The position numbers and the translations under genes are program-made. Below, piece by piece: positions 49,273 through 57,585 of a stretch of 64,000 nt of DNA; position 1 is the first letter of the stretch, and every line of letters starts with the position of its first letter. Source of the DNA: Clostridia bacterium. GTDB lineage: Bacteria > Bacillota > Clostridia > Oscillospirales > Acutalibacteraceae. The notes below the pieces were generated by a model, which was given only the letters and a program-made list of their open reading frames with translations, did no database searches and was not told the origin of the DNA. The stretch lies in the NCBI GenBank assembly GCA_017435385.1, contig JAFSFB010000012.1, forward strand, positions 124,001-188,000, given 5' to 3'.

Positions 49273-49522
49273 AAAAATGATTTTAAGAGAGGTTGCAGGT
49301 GAATATATCCTTGTGCCTGTCGGTACAAGTGTTATCAGCACAAACGGTCTTTTTATGCTGACGGAAACTGCGGCTTTCATCTGGAAACTGTTTCCTGATG
49401 CTGAAAACGAAGAATATATTGTTAAAAAAATAACCGAAGAATATGATGTGGATGCCGAAGAAGCACGCACGGATGTGCGTAACTTTCTTTCCTTTTTGCG
49501 TAGCCACGAAATAATAGATTGA
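49259..49522 (+). CDS. PqqD-like peptide-recognition protein
   Basis: 87 residues from ATG 49259, overlapping the radical SAM gene by 14 bases. MKINKKMILREVAGEYILVP, then TNGLFMLTETAAFIWKLFPD, then IVKKITEEYDVDAEEARTDV and FLSFLRSHEIID give the beta-strand plus winged-helix pattern of PqqD (RiPP recognition element). PqqD proteins hold the leader peptide and present it to the radical SAM partner. It is the last gene of the cassette. Family assignment is strong; the leader it binds is presumably residues 1-22 of the 81-residue peptide. Confidence 0.88.
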   Translation: MKINKKMILREVAGEYILVPVGTSVISTNGLFMLTETAAFIWKLFPDAENEEYIVKKITEEYDVDAEEARTDVRNFLSFLRSHEIID

Positions 49523-49918
49523 ATTTGCAAATTAATATGCAAATAAGGACATCGAAGTTTCTTTAACCTTAAATGCGGTTTAATGCGTTTGGTTGAATTA
49601 TTTGACAGGAGGAACATTTTGAAAAACAATGCAGCTTAAATCGGCAATAAAACGGATTTTGGGAGGCTTTGTTCCAAGAATCAAGCACAACTGTTAACAG
49701 CGTTTTATGCTCTCGAAAATACACATTAAAAATCAAACAGCAGAACACCTGATTTTATATTCCTGACTCCTGCCTGCATCGTGAGGATAATTTCAGAACA
49801 ATCAACTGCTTCCTTACCCTGAAAAACCAACTCACCCAATTGAATCACAAGAAGAATGAAAAGAACCCTTGGAATCGGTTGATTCCAAGGGTTTTCGATA
49901 ATCCCCATTCGGGAAAAA
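49523..49918. other. 396-base gap after the peptide cassette
   Basis: Nothing convincing is coded here. A short inverted repeat, ATTTGCA with TGCAAAT, lies at 49524-49545. A perfect AGGAGG (49607-49612) is followed 6 bases later by TTG and a 6-codon reading frame that stops (49619-49639). In another frame ATG 49629 gives a 22-residue basic peptide, MQLKSAIKRILGGFVPRIKH plus NC, ending at 49697. It may be the frayed start of a lost cassette gene. The rest is AT-rich without pattern, until the rpsI terminator. Confidence 0.5.
49864..49893 (-). terminator. Terminator of rplM-rpsI
   Basis: A 13-bp perfect stem (AACCCTTGGAATC with GATTCCAAGGGTT) has a 4-base loop; CTTTTC follows on the minus strand. 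Confidence 0.88.
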
Positions 49919-50317
49919 TTATCTCTTTGAGAACTGAGGTGCACGACGAGCGCCTTTGAGACCGTACTTCTTTCTTTCCTTCATTCTGGGGTCTCTGGTA
50001 AGGAAACCTGCCTTCTTGAGGGTTGAACGAAGATTCTCGTCATACTGAAGAAGAGCTCTGGAAAGGCCGTGGCGGATTGCGCCTGCCTGACCTGTAACTC
50101 CGCCGCCGCCTACACGGCAAACGATGTCAAACTTCTCTGTTGTGTCTGTGAGAGTGAGAGGCTGACGAACGATGAGCTTGAGAGTTTCAAGACCGAAATA
50201 ATCGTCGATATCTCTGTCATTGATTGTGATTTTGCCTGTGCCTGCGTAAACACGTACTCTGGCAACTGAGCTCTTTCTGCGGCCTGTGCCATAGAAATAA
50301 GGATTTGAATCGTACAT
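49919..50317 (-). CDS. rpsI: 30S ribosomal protein S9
   Basis: 132 residues, normal length. [23 protein letters not shown] is the S9 start. [23 protein letters not shown] is the core. The universally conserved end [11 protein letters not shown] is the tail that reaches the P-site tRNA. GGGAGG precedes ATG 50317, 19 bases after rplM. Confidence 0.98.
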   Translation of the reverse strand: MYDSNPYFYGTGRRKSSVARVRVYAGTGKITINDRDIDDYFGLETLKLIVRQPLTLTDTTEKFDIVCRVGGGGVTGQAGAIRHGLSRALLQYDENLRSTLKKAGFLTRDPRMKERKKYGLKGARRAPQFSKR

Positions 50318-50336
50318 TATTTATAGCCTCCCTTTC

Positions 50337-50765
50337 TTAAAATTCCCAGACTTCGGGCTTCTGAGCTGCGTGAGGATGCTCAGCACCCTTAACAACACGA
50401 AGTCTTGTAAGAGCCTTGCGGCCGATAACTGTGTCGGGGATCATGCCCTTAACAGCAAGAGTCATAGCAAAGTCAGCTCTTGTCTTCATGAGAGTGCTGT
50501 ACTTGACTTCCTTGAGATGGCCGATATAACCTGTGTGATGATAGTACATTTTCTGATCAAGCTTGTTACCTGTGAGAACAGCCTTGTCAGCGTTGATGAT
50601 GATAACATGATCGCCGCAGTCAGCATGAGGAGTGAAGATAGCCTTGTGCTTACCACGAAGAAGCTTTGCAGCCTCAACAGCAACCTTACCCATGGGCTTG
50701 CCTGCTGCATCGATCACATACCAAGCGCGGGTAATGTCGCCCGCTTTAGGCATATAAGTTGACAT
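50337..50765 (-). CDS. rplM: 50S ribosomal protein L13
   Basis: 142 residues. MSTYMPKAGDITRAWYVIDA, then AAKLLRGKHKAIFTPHADCGDHVIIIN, KMYYHHTGYIGHLKEV and YAGAEHPHAAQ-type end (KGAEHPHAAQKPEVWEF) match L13 fully. GGAGG precedes ATG 50765. It leads the rplM-rpsI operon. Confidence 0.98.
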   Translation of the reverse strand: MSTYMPKAGDITRAWYVIDAAGKPMGKVAVEAAKLLRGKHKAIFTPHADCGDHVIIINADKAVLTGNKLDQKMYYHHTGYIGHLKEVKYSTLMKTRADFAMTLAVKGMIPDTVIGRKALTRLRVVKGAEHPHAAQKPEVWEF

Positions 50766-50801
50766 AACATTTCCTCCGATTTATTTTTTTCGTGCCTGCA
50801 T

Positions 50802-50830
50802 ATATTATCACAAGAGAAACACAATGTCAA
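50802..50830 (-). promoter_or_regulatory. Promoter of rplM-rpsI
   Basis: TTGACA (50825-50830), a 17-base spacer ending TTGTGA and TAATAT (50802-50807) on the minus strand; a strong promoter, as expected for ribosomal protein genes. Confidence 0.85.
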
Positions 50831-50994
50831 TAGCAAAATTGCAATTTTTTAATTTACATTTCACAACCTCGCAAATGCTCGTTTTTTCTCCGTTTTTCAT
50901 AGCAAAAGCTCATTTATGATTTTTAAAAATTTTTTTCCGATTACAAAAATTCAGCCTGATTTTTGTGTAATTTTACCCGACTAAAGCGAAAAAA

Positions 50995-51018
50995 ACGGGT
51001 GCATCGGAATGCACCCGT
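50995..51018 (-). terminator. Terminator of the marR-ABC operon
   Basis: A 9-bp stem (ACGGGTGCA with TGCACCCGT), followed on the minus strand by TTTTTTCGC, lies a few bases after the second ABC gene. Confidence 0.9.
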
Positions 51019-51025
51019 CAGAAGC

Positions 51026-52951
51026 TTAATCAAGCTCAAACTGTCCCGTATAAAGCTGATAATATTTGCCCTGCTGTTCAAGCAGGTCGTCATGAGTTCC
51101 TCTTTCGATGATCTCGCCATTCTCAAGAACCATTATTGCATTTGAGTTGCGGACGGTCGAAAGCCTGTGAGCAATAACAAAAACTGTTCTTCCCTCCATG
51201 AGCTTATCCATACCCTTTTCAATAAGACGCTCGGTTCTCGTGTCAATGGAGCTCGTTGCCTCATCGAGAATCAGAACGGGGGGATCGGCAACAGCCGCCC
51301 TCGCAATCGCAAGAAGCTGACGCTGTCCCTGAGAAAGATTCGAGCCGTCGCCCGTAATAACCGTGTCGTAGCCCTCGGGCAGACGGGTTATGAACGAATG
51401 GGCATTTGCAAGCTTTGCCGCATTTTCGATCTCCTCGTGCGTCGCATCAAGCTTACCGTAGGCAATATTGTCCCTGACCGTTCCCGTGAAAAGATGAGTA
51501 TCCTGAAGCACCATCGCCATTGAACGGCGAAGCTCTGCCTTCTTTATCTTTTTGATATTTATGCCGTCATAGGTGATTTTTCCTTCGTTGACATCATAAA
51601 AACGGTTGATAAGGTTGGTTATTGTCGTTTTGCCTGCACCCGTCGAGCCGACGAATGCGATCTTCTGACCGGGCATCGCATAGAGCGAAACATTTTTCAG
51701 AACGGTCTTTTTGCCGTCATAGCTGAAGGTTACATCATGGAAACGGACATCGCCCTGCCATTCGGTATAGGTCGTCGTTCCATCGCCGTGAGGATGCTTC
51801 CATGCCCATATTCCCGTTCTTTCCTCGCATTCGGAAAGCGTTCCGTCTGCGTTCTTCTTCGCATTGACAAGGGTAACATAGCCGTTATCCTCCTCAGCGG
51901 GAGTGTCAATGATCTCAAAGATTCTTTCCGCACCCGCAAGAGCCATAAGAATCGTATTGAACTGCTGAGAGATCTGGGTTATCGGCTGGAAGAAATGTCT
52001 TGTATAAGTCAGGAACGCAAGAAGCGAGCCGAGAGAAAGCGCAAAGAACGAGGTTTCGGGAATTAGCATGAGCGCAAGCGTTCCGAGCATTGCAACCGCC
52101 GCATATGTGATATAGGAGATGTTACCCATAACAGGCATAAGCACGCTCGCAAAGGTGTGGGCATTCGTCGAAGCTTTGCGGAGATTTTCGTTGATAACGC
52201 CGAAATCCTTTTTGGCTTTTTCTTCATGGCAGAAGACCTTGACAACCTTCTGACCTTCAATGAATTCCTCGATATATCCGTTGACTGCGCCGACACATTT
52301 CTGCTGCTCTCTGAAATATTTTGCGCTTCGTGAGCCGAGAGCCTTGATCGCAAAGAAGCCGAAGCCGAGCATTATCATAACAAACAGCGTCAGCATCGGG
52401 CTGAGGTAAAGCATCATAATAAATGTTCCCGCAACCGAGATGACCGAAGAAACAAGCTGAACAAAGCTCTGGCTGATGCACTCTCTGAGAGTATCGGTGT
52501 CGCTGGTATAGCGGCTCATAAGCTCGCCGTGAGTGTGCGAATCAAAAAAGCTGATGGGCAATTCCTGCATATGGTTGAACAGATCTTTTCGGATGGTATT
52601 GAGCGTTTTCTGAGCAACCTGAAGCATTATTCTCGAATAACAGTAAGAAGAAATAACGCCAAAGCCGTAAACGAACGCAAGCGTAACGAGGGTTTTGATG
52701 AGCGGAAGCATATCCTTTCCGCCGCTCTGAACAATTGAAGGAAGAACCTCATCCGTAACCGTTTTGATGAACATTGTTCCGATTACGCCTGCAAGTGAGC
52801 TGAATGCAACGAAAACGAAAACAACTGCAAGCATCTGCTTCGATCTGCCGAGATATCCGAGCAGTCTTGTGAAGGTGGCTTTTGTGTTTACGGGCTTCTG
52901 AAATTTGTTCTTGCCGTCGGGCCTTTCCGGACGTTTTACTGTCGGTGCCAT
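51026..52951 (-). CDS. ABC exporter half-transporter with intact ATPase site
   Basis: 641 residues: N-terminal six-helix exporter domain (MLAVVFVFVAFSSLAGVIGT; LTLFVMIMLGFGFFAIKAL; ALMLIPETSFFALSLG) and C-terminal ATPase. Walker A is GSTGAGKTT, the signature is LSQGQRQ, and Walker B with catalytic Glu is VLILDEATSSID. A Clostridia-typical insert (KHPHGDGTTTYTEWQGDVRF) joins the two parts. It pairs with the gene upstream, with which it shares a TAATG overlap, to form a heterodimeric multidrug-type exporter. Substrates are unknown; control by MarR suggests a toxic compound. The operon's terminator is at 50995. Confidence 0.93.
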   Translation of the reverse strand: MAPTVKRPERPDGKNKFQKPVNTKATFTRLLGYLGRSKQMLAVVFVFVAFSSLAGVIGTMFIKTVTDEVLPSIVQSGGKDMLPLIKTLVTLAFVYGFGVISSYCYSRIMLQVAQKTLNTIRKDLFNHMQELPISFFDSHTHGELMSRYTSDTDTLRECISQSFVQLVSSVISVAGTFIMMLYLSPMLTLFVMIMLGFGFFAIKALGSRSAKYFREQQKCVGAVNGYIEEFIEGQKVVKVFCHEEKAKKDFGVINENLRKASTNAHTFASVLMPVMGNISYITYAAVAMLGTLALMLIPETSFFALSLGSLLAFLTYTRHFFQPITQISQQFNTILMALAGAERIFEIIDTPAEEDNGYVTLVNAKKNADGTLSECEERTGIWAWKHPHGDGTTTYTEWQGDVRFHDVTFSYDGKKTVLKNVSLYAMPGQKIAFVGSTGAGKTTITNLINRFYDVNEGKITYDGINIKKIKKAELRRSMAMVLQDTHLFTGTVRDNIAYGKLDATHEEIENAAKLANAHSFITRLPEGYDTVITGDGSNLSQGQRQLLAIARAAVADPPVLILDEATSSIDTRTERLIEKGMDKLMEGRTVFVIAHRLSTVRNSNAIMVLENGEIIERGTHDDLLEQQGKYYQLYTGQFELD

Positions 52952-54684
52952 TATGCCACACTTCCTTCCTGCTGAGATTTATAAACTTCGGTATATATTT
53001 CATTTGTGCCGAGCAGCTCTTCATGGCTGCCGATCGCATCGATTTTTCCGTAGTCGAGAACAATTATTCTGTCGGCATGCTCAACGGAGCTGATTCTCTG
53101 AGCAACAATAATCTTTGTGACATCGGAATGGCTTGCTCTGAGCCCTTCTCTGATCTTTGCATCCGTTGCCGTGTCAACGGCACTCGTGCTGTCATCAAAA
53201 ATGAGGACCTTGGGAGATTTGAGCAGCGCTCTTGCGATGCAGAGCCTCTGCTTCTGACCTCCCGAAAGGTTGACACCGCCCTGACCGAGATAAGTCTGAT
53301 ATCCGTCGGGGAAGGACATGACAAAATCGTGTGCCTGCGCAACCCTGCACGCATTTTCAATCTCCTCCTGCGTTGCATTCTCGTTGCCCCAGCGGAGATT
53401 TTCTTCAATCGTTCCCGAGAAGAGAAGATTGACCTGAAGCACCATTGCAACCGCATTACGCAGATTATGAAGAGTATAGTCGGAAACAGGTCTGCCTCCG
53501 ACCTTGACAACACCCTCCGTTACATCGTAAAGTCGGGGTATCATCTGAACAAGAGTCGTTTTTGCCGATCCCGTGCCGCCGATAATGCCTATTGTTTCGC
53601 CTGATTTTATGTGAAGATTGATATTGTCGATAACATTCTTCTTGCCGTTTTTCTTATATTTGAAGCATACATCCTCCATGTCGATATCGCCGTTTTCAAC
53701 CTCAAGCGAAGCATCGGCATCGGCATCGCTGATTTCGGGCTTTTCCGTGATAACCTCGGCAACACGGGTAAGGGATGCCCTCGACATAACCGCCATGGCA
53801 AAAATCATGGAGATCATCATCAGCGACATAAGTATCTGATTGACATAGGTAATGAACGCTGCAAGATCGGATGCTGTCATTGAGTTTTCAACAACAAGAT
53901 TTCCTCCGAACCAGAAAATGGCTATGATGCAGGAATAGATAGTAAGCTGCATGAAGGGATTTGAAAGAATAAGCAGCTTTTCAGCCGAAATCGATGCATC
54001 CCTCAGCTCGTCGTTTGAAATTCGGAATTTTTCCTTTTCATGTGTTGCTCTGACAAAAGCTTTGATAACACGGATTCCGATAAGGCTTTCCTGCACGGAT
54101 GAGTTGAGCGAGTCAACCTTTTTCATCAGCCTTTTGAACCTCGGCAGAGCGAGAAAAGCCATCGAGCCGAGCAGGATAAGAAGAACGGGAGCCGCTATAA
54201 TAAAAATCCTTGAAAGTGTCGGGTTGAGCTTATATGCATATGAGAATGCCATAACAAGCATAAGCGGCGATCTGACAACGATTCTGACGATCATCGTATA
54301 TGCCATCTGAATCGTGTTGACATCGGTCGTCATTCTTGTTATGAGAGAAGGCGTGCTGAAACGGTCAATGTTGGCAAAGGAGAAATCCTGAATCCTTGCA
54401 AAAACCGCTCCTCTGACATTTGAGCCGAAGCCCATGCCTGCCTTTGCGGCAAATCTTGCCGCCGCCGCACCGCTCGCAAGAGCGATAAGTGCCATAAGAA
54501 CCATTTTCAGACCTTCCTGCACCACAAAGCCGATGCCTGCATCGCCCTCGATGCCGTGATTGACAAGCTCTGCCATAACCGACGGAAGCTGAACCTCCAT
54601 ATACACCTCAATAAGTATCATAAGGGGCGAAAGCAGCGACGCAAGGCGGTAGCCCTTTGTCTGCTTAATCAGAGTCTTTATCAT
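52951..54684 (-). CDS. ABC exporter half-transporter with degenerate ATPase site
   Basis: 577 residues from the ATG at 54684, which has GGGAG 9 bases before it and overlaps the marR end by 20 bases. It has exporter transmembrane helices (GYRLASLLSPLMILIEVYME to AAFITYVNQILMSLMMISMI) and an ATPase domain. Walker A is GGTGSAKTT and the signature LSGGQKQR is intact, but Walker B reads VLIFDDSTSAVD, so the catalytic Glu is Asp. In heterodimeric exporters (TM287/288, BmrCD, LmrCD) this mark identifies the degenerate half. It therefore works with the product of the next gene. Confidence 0.93.
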   Translation of the reverse strand: MIKTLIKQTKGYRLASLLSPLMILIEVYMEVQLPSVMAELVNHGIEGDAGIGFVVQEGLKMVLMALIALASGAAAARFAAKAGMGFGSNVRGAVFARIQDFSFANIDRFSTPSLITRMTTDVNTIQMAYTMIVRIVVRSPLMLVMAFSYAYKLNPTLSRIFIIAAPVLLILLGSMAFLALPRFKRLMKKVDSLNSSVQESLIGIRVIKAFVRATHEKEKFRISNDELRDASISAEKLLILSNPFMQLTIYSCIIAIFWFGGNLVVENSMTASDLAAFITYVNQILMSLMMISMIFAMAVMSRASLTRVAEVITEKPEISDADADASLEVENGDIDMEDVCFKYKKNGKKNVIDNINLHIKSGETIGIIGGTGSAKTTLVQMIPRLYDVTEGVVKVGGRPVSDYTLHNLRNAVAMVLQVNLLFSGTIEENLRWGNENATQEEIENACRVAQAHDFVMSFPDGYQTYLGQGGVNLSGGQKQRLCIARALLKSPKVLIFDDSTSAVDTATDAKIREGLRASHSDVTKIIVAQRISSVEHADRIIVLDYGKIDAIGSHEELLGTNEIYTEVYKSQQEGSVA

Positions 54685-55177
54685 TTTTATCATCTCCCTT
54701 TCTGCCGTCTTCCTTGGCAATATATTCAAAAACCTCTTTCTCACTGAGTCCGTCCTCAGAGAGGTTTTCGGTTATTCTCTGAAGATAACCCGAAAAAATA
54801 TCAATATCCCTATCCGAGAAGCCCTCAAACATCCTGCTGTCGACCTTGCCGCATTCCGTTCTTCCCGCAAGGAACACTTCCCTGCCCTTTTCTGTTATTC
54901 TGATGCGGTTGATGCGTCTGTCCGATTCATCCTCGGTTCTTTCAACGAATCCCGCTTTGCACATGCGCTTGATGCTCGTTGCAATCGAAGCGGCGGAAAC
55001 GCCGACAGACTCGGCGAGCTGTTTCTGGGAGCATTCGCCGTTTTCAAGCAGAAATCCGAGGATCTCGGGCTGCCCTCTGTAAATATTCAACCCCGAAAGT
55101 GCGGTTGAAATGCGATATCTGTGCAAAAGAGTGACTCTGCACATTTTATGAACGGTTTCCCGATATAAGTCCTTCAA
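54665..55177 (-). CDS. MarR-family transcriptional regulator
   Basis: 170 residues from TTG 55177, which sits 8 bases after GGGAG; a TTG six codons earlier lies before that site and is less likely. It is a winged-helix dimer. The recognition helix region is CSQKQLAESVGVSAASIATSIKRMCKAGFVER, and the wing is DESDRRINRIRITEKGREVF. It heads the operon with the two ABC genes. Tandem TTAACCGATTAA sites lie at the start of its own transcript, so it probably represses itself and the exporter until a ligand releases it. The C-terminal tail is highly charged. Confidence 0.92.
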   Translation of the reverse strand: MKDLYRETVHKMCRVTLLHRYRISTALSGLNIYRGQPEILGFLLENGECSQKQLAESVGVSAASIATSIKRMCKAGFVERTEDESDRRINRIRITEKGREVFLAGRTECGKVDSRMFEGFSDRDIDIFSGYLQRITENLSEDGLSEKEVFEYIAKEDGRKGDDKNDKDSD

Positions 55178-55199
55178 TAAATACTCTCCCTTCAAAAAC

Positions 55200-55227
55200 T
55201 TAACCGATTAACAATTAACCGATTAAC
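55200..55227 (-). promoter_or_regulatory. Tandem MarR operator sites
   Basis: Two copies of the near-palindrome TTAACCGATTAAC at 55200-55212 and 55215-55227, separated by two bases, just downstream of the -10 box. The position at and after the transcription start fits roadblock repression. Confidence 0.7.
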
Positions 55228-55233
55228 TGTTAT

Positions 55234-55262
55234 ATTCTAATCCGCATTTGCGGCTTTGTCAA
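55234..55262 (-). promoter_or_regulatory. Promoter of the marR-ABC operon
   Basis: TTGACA (55257-55262), a 17-base spacer holding the palindrome CCGCAAATGCGG, and TAGAAT (55234-55239) on the minus strand. Confidence 0.75.
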
Positions 55263-55299
55263 TATATTATTTTCCATTTTTACCCGTATAAACAAAAAA

Positions 55300-55323
55300 G
55301 AACAGACTGTTTCCCGTCTGTTC
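55300..55323 (-). terminator. Terminator of the metallophosphoesterase gene
   Basis: An 8-bp stem (GAACAGAC with GTCTGTTC) with TTTTTTG following on the minus strand. Confidence 0.88.
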
Positions 55324-55337
55324 AGGTTTGCGTATTT

Positions 55338-56030
55338 TTATCTGTCAACTTCGCCCGTTATGGCGTTGATTACATTCTGAAAAACTGCGACATGGGTGCT
55401 CGAGATATATTTGTCGAGATGCATCGAGCCGAAGAACCATCTTCTGAATCTGCACGCCTCAGACAGCTCCTCAAGATATGTGTTGAGCCCCGTCACGCTC
55501 GCCGCCTCGCTGTCCTTGAGCATCAGGAAGCCTTTGATTTTAAAGGGCGGCTCATGGGTGATAATGTAATCCACTCTGCAGTTTGCCCTTTCGATATTTT
55601 CAGCTCCCTCAAGAAGCTCCTCACGGCTCGGGATCTCAAATTTCGACCATGCGTTTTCTTCAAAACGGATATCGATATCGGGGCTTTCGCCGCCGCCCAT
55701 AGTGAAGAAGGTCATGTTGTCGATCTTGAAGATCTGACCCCTCATCAGATGAAAAAGATTCGGGCAGATTTTATGAACCTTTCCGCCGTTCCATTCGGTA
55801 ACGGGATAAGAATTGAGAAGCTCGAAATTTTCGTGCGTTCCGTCGACGAAGCAAATATTGAATTTCTTCTTGCTGAGCTTTTTAAGATTTCTCTGCTCAT
55901 GCTTGCTGTTGTCCCACACAAAGCCGAAATCGCCGCAAACGATCAGCGTGTCGCCCTTTTTCAGTTTTTTGAGAGCAGGCGTATCGAATCGCTTCATATC
56001 GCCGTGCATATCTCCTGTTATATATACCAT
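55338..56030 (-). CDS. Calcineurin-like metallophosphoesterase
   Basis: 230 residues, a single domain with no signal. The metal-binding motifs are ITGDMHGDMKRF, VCGDFGFVW, VDGTHENFELL (a GTHE variant of the usual GNHE), IITHEPP and FFGSMHLD. These line up with the five motifs of the two-metal phosphoesterase fold, with Thr in place of the usual Asn in motif 3. That Asn normally contacts the substrate phosphate, so activity may be altered; similar gut Clostridia proteins are common. GAGG precedes ATG 56030 and the gene stands alone with its own promoter. Substrate unknown. Confidence 0.88.
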   Translation of the reverse strand: MVYITGDMHGDMKRFDTPALKKLKKGDTLIVCGDFGFVWDNSKHEQRNLKKLSKKKFNICFVDGTHENFELLNSYPVTEWNGGKVHKICPNLFHLMRGQIFKIDNMTFFTMGGGESPDIDIRFEENAWSKFEIPSREELLEGAENIERANCRVDYIITHEPPFKIKGFLMLKDSEAASVTGLNTYLEELSEACRFRRWFFGSMHLDKYISSTHVAVFQNVINAITGEVDR

Positions 56031-56058
56031 ATATCAATTCCTCTTTTCTGTTATTCAA

Positions 56059-56087
56059 AGTATACTCCGTAAAAGAAAAAAAATCAA
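56059..56087 (-). promoter_or_regulatory. Promoter of the metallophosphoesterase gene
   Basis: TTGATT (56082-56087), a 17-base T-rich spacer and TATACT (56059-56064) on the minus strand. Confidence 0.65.
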
Positions 56088-56144
56088 GTTAATAGCAGGA
56101 TTTACATTTTTAAATTTAAAAAAGAGGTTTATTTTTTTATAAGT

Positions 56145-56156
56145 GTGTGATATAAT
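56145..56156 (+). promoter_or_regulatory. Extended -10 promoter of the carboxypeptidase gene
   Basis: TGTGATATAAT, with TATAAT at 56151-56156 and no good -35 box; about 47 bases before the ATG. Confidence 0.6.
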
Positions 56157-56202
56157 TCATAGGATACCGTGAAAACGGTAAATAATTCTGACGGTGTTAA
56201 AG

Positions 56203-57573
56203 ATGAAAAGATTTCTCAGTCTGCTGCTCTGTCTTGTTATTACGCTGTCGTCATTCTTCTGCATCCCCTCGGGAGCGGCATATGACGATTCCATGGCAGA
56301 GCTCAAGCTTCACTCCGACTGTCTGCTCCTCATGAGTGCGGATAACGGAGAAATAATTTTTGAAAAGAATATCAGAAAACAGACTGCGCCCGCAAGTCTG
56401 ACAAAGATCGTGACCGCTCTCGTTGTTATCGAAAATGTCAAGAATCTCAGTTCGCTTGCAACGGTTTCCGAGGAATGCATCAGAGAGCTCGACGGAACGG
56501 GAAGCTCGATGGGCAATCTCAAGGCAGGCGAACAGATAACGGTCTATGATCTGCTCTGCTATCTTCTGATTCTCAGCGCAAACGATGCCGCAACGGTTCT
56601 TGCGAATTTCGTGACGGGAACCAACAGACAGGCATTCATCGACAAAATGAACGAGCTTGTCACCCGTCTCGGCTGCACAAATTCTCACTTTGTCAACCCT
56701 CACGGTCTTGACCACGAAGATCAGTATACGACTGCCGAGGACATGGCAAAGATCATCAAATATGCGATGAGCTTCAAGGCATTTGCGGAAATTACAGGCT
56801 CACTTACGCACACAGTTCCCGAAACCAATCTCAGAGATGCCCGACGCCTGACAAGCACCTGCCACCTCCTCAACAAGAACTATGAGGATTATTACTGCAA
56901 ATATGTCAAGGGTGCAAAAACCGGCACGACCAAGAATGCAGGTCATTGTCTTGTTACATATGCTTCAAAGGACGGTTATAACTATATCGCCATAGCTCTC
57001 AAATCCATCATGAAGGATTTTGACAACGACGGCTATGACGAAAACGGAGCCTTCCTCGACTGCAAGGAAATGCTCGAATGGGCTTTTGACAACATCGAGC
57101 TCGTTGCCATCTGCGACCCCGACAAGATCGCAGGCGAGGTTAAGATCAACTACGCAAAATCGACCGATTATGTCAGCCTTGTTCCTGCCGAAACGGTCTA
57201 CAGCCTTGTTCCCGTCGGAACGAACAAGGGCAGCGTTCTTGTTGAGCCCGTTCCGGAATCGGTTCCCGAGTCGGTCGACGCCCCCGTTAAAAAAGGTGAC
57301 TTCATATGCAAGGGCAGAGTTCTTTATGCAGGTCAGGTCCTGCGTGAGATCGACCTCGTTGCCTCAACCGATGTCAAGCGCAATTTCTTCGCTCTCATCG
57401 GTTCAAAAGCAAAAGCTCTTGTTACCAACCCCATATTCATTATTATTTCAATAATAATTATAGCTGCCGTCATTATTCTGTTATTTATACGCAGAAAAAA
57501 ACGCAGATCCCACGCCGTTCTCGGCAGGGATTACAAGGTGCTCAGCTATAACGATTTCATTCATAAAAGATAA
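56203..57573 (+). CDS. D-alanyl-D-alanine carboxypeptidase (S11, DacA/DacF type)
   Basis: 456 residues from ATG 56203. A signal peptide (FLSLLLCLVITLSSFFCIPSG) is followed by the S11 peptidase domain. It carries the three penicillin-binding motifs: SLTK (SxxK, nucleophile Ser), SAN (SxN) and VKGAKTGTT (KTG). It trims the terminal D-Ala from peptidoglycan stems and so limits crosslinking. A PBP5-like C-terminal beta domain comes next. The protein ends with a true membrane helix (FIIISIIIIAAVIILLFI) and a basic cytoplasmic tail, rather than the amphipathic helix of PBP5. The ribosome site is weak. The next gene follows after 12 bases. Confidence 0.94.
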   Translation: MKRFLSLLLCLVITLSSFFCIPSGAAYDDSMAELKLHSDCLLLMSADNGEIIFEKNIRKQTAPASLTKIVTALVVIENVKNLSSLATVSEECIRELDGTGSSMGNLKAGEQITVYDLLCYLLILSANDAATVLANFVTGTNRQAFIDKMNELVTRLGCTNSHFVNPHGLDHEDQYTTAEDMAKIIKYAMSFKAFAEITGSLTHTVPETNLRDARRLTSTCHLLNKNYEDYYCKYVKGAKTGTTKNAGHCLVTYASKDGYNYIAIALKSIMKDFDNDGYDENGAFLDCKEMLEWAFDNIELVAICDPDKIAGEVKINYAKSTDYVSLVPAETVYSLVPVGTNKGSVLVEPVPESVPESVDAPVKKGDFICKGRVLYAGQVLREIDLVASTDVKRNFFALIGSKAKALVTNPIFIIISIIIIAAVIILLFIRRKKRRSHAVLGRDYKVLSYNDFIHKR

Positions 57574-57585
57574 AGGAGAATAAAC

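Noticed and set aside
49726..49944. 72-codon minus-strand frame in the gap after rpsI
   Set aside because: It overlaps the rpsI end and its terminator hairpin and has no ribosome site. Its sequence looks mildly protein-like, so it could be an old gene fragment, but that cannot be supported.
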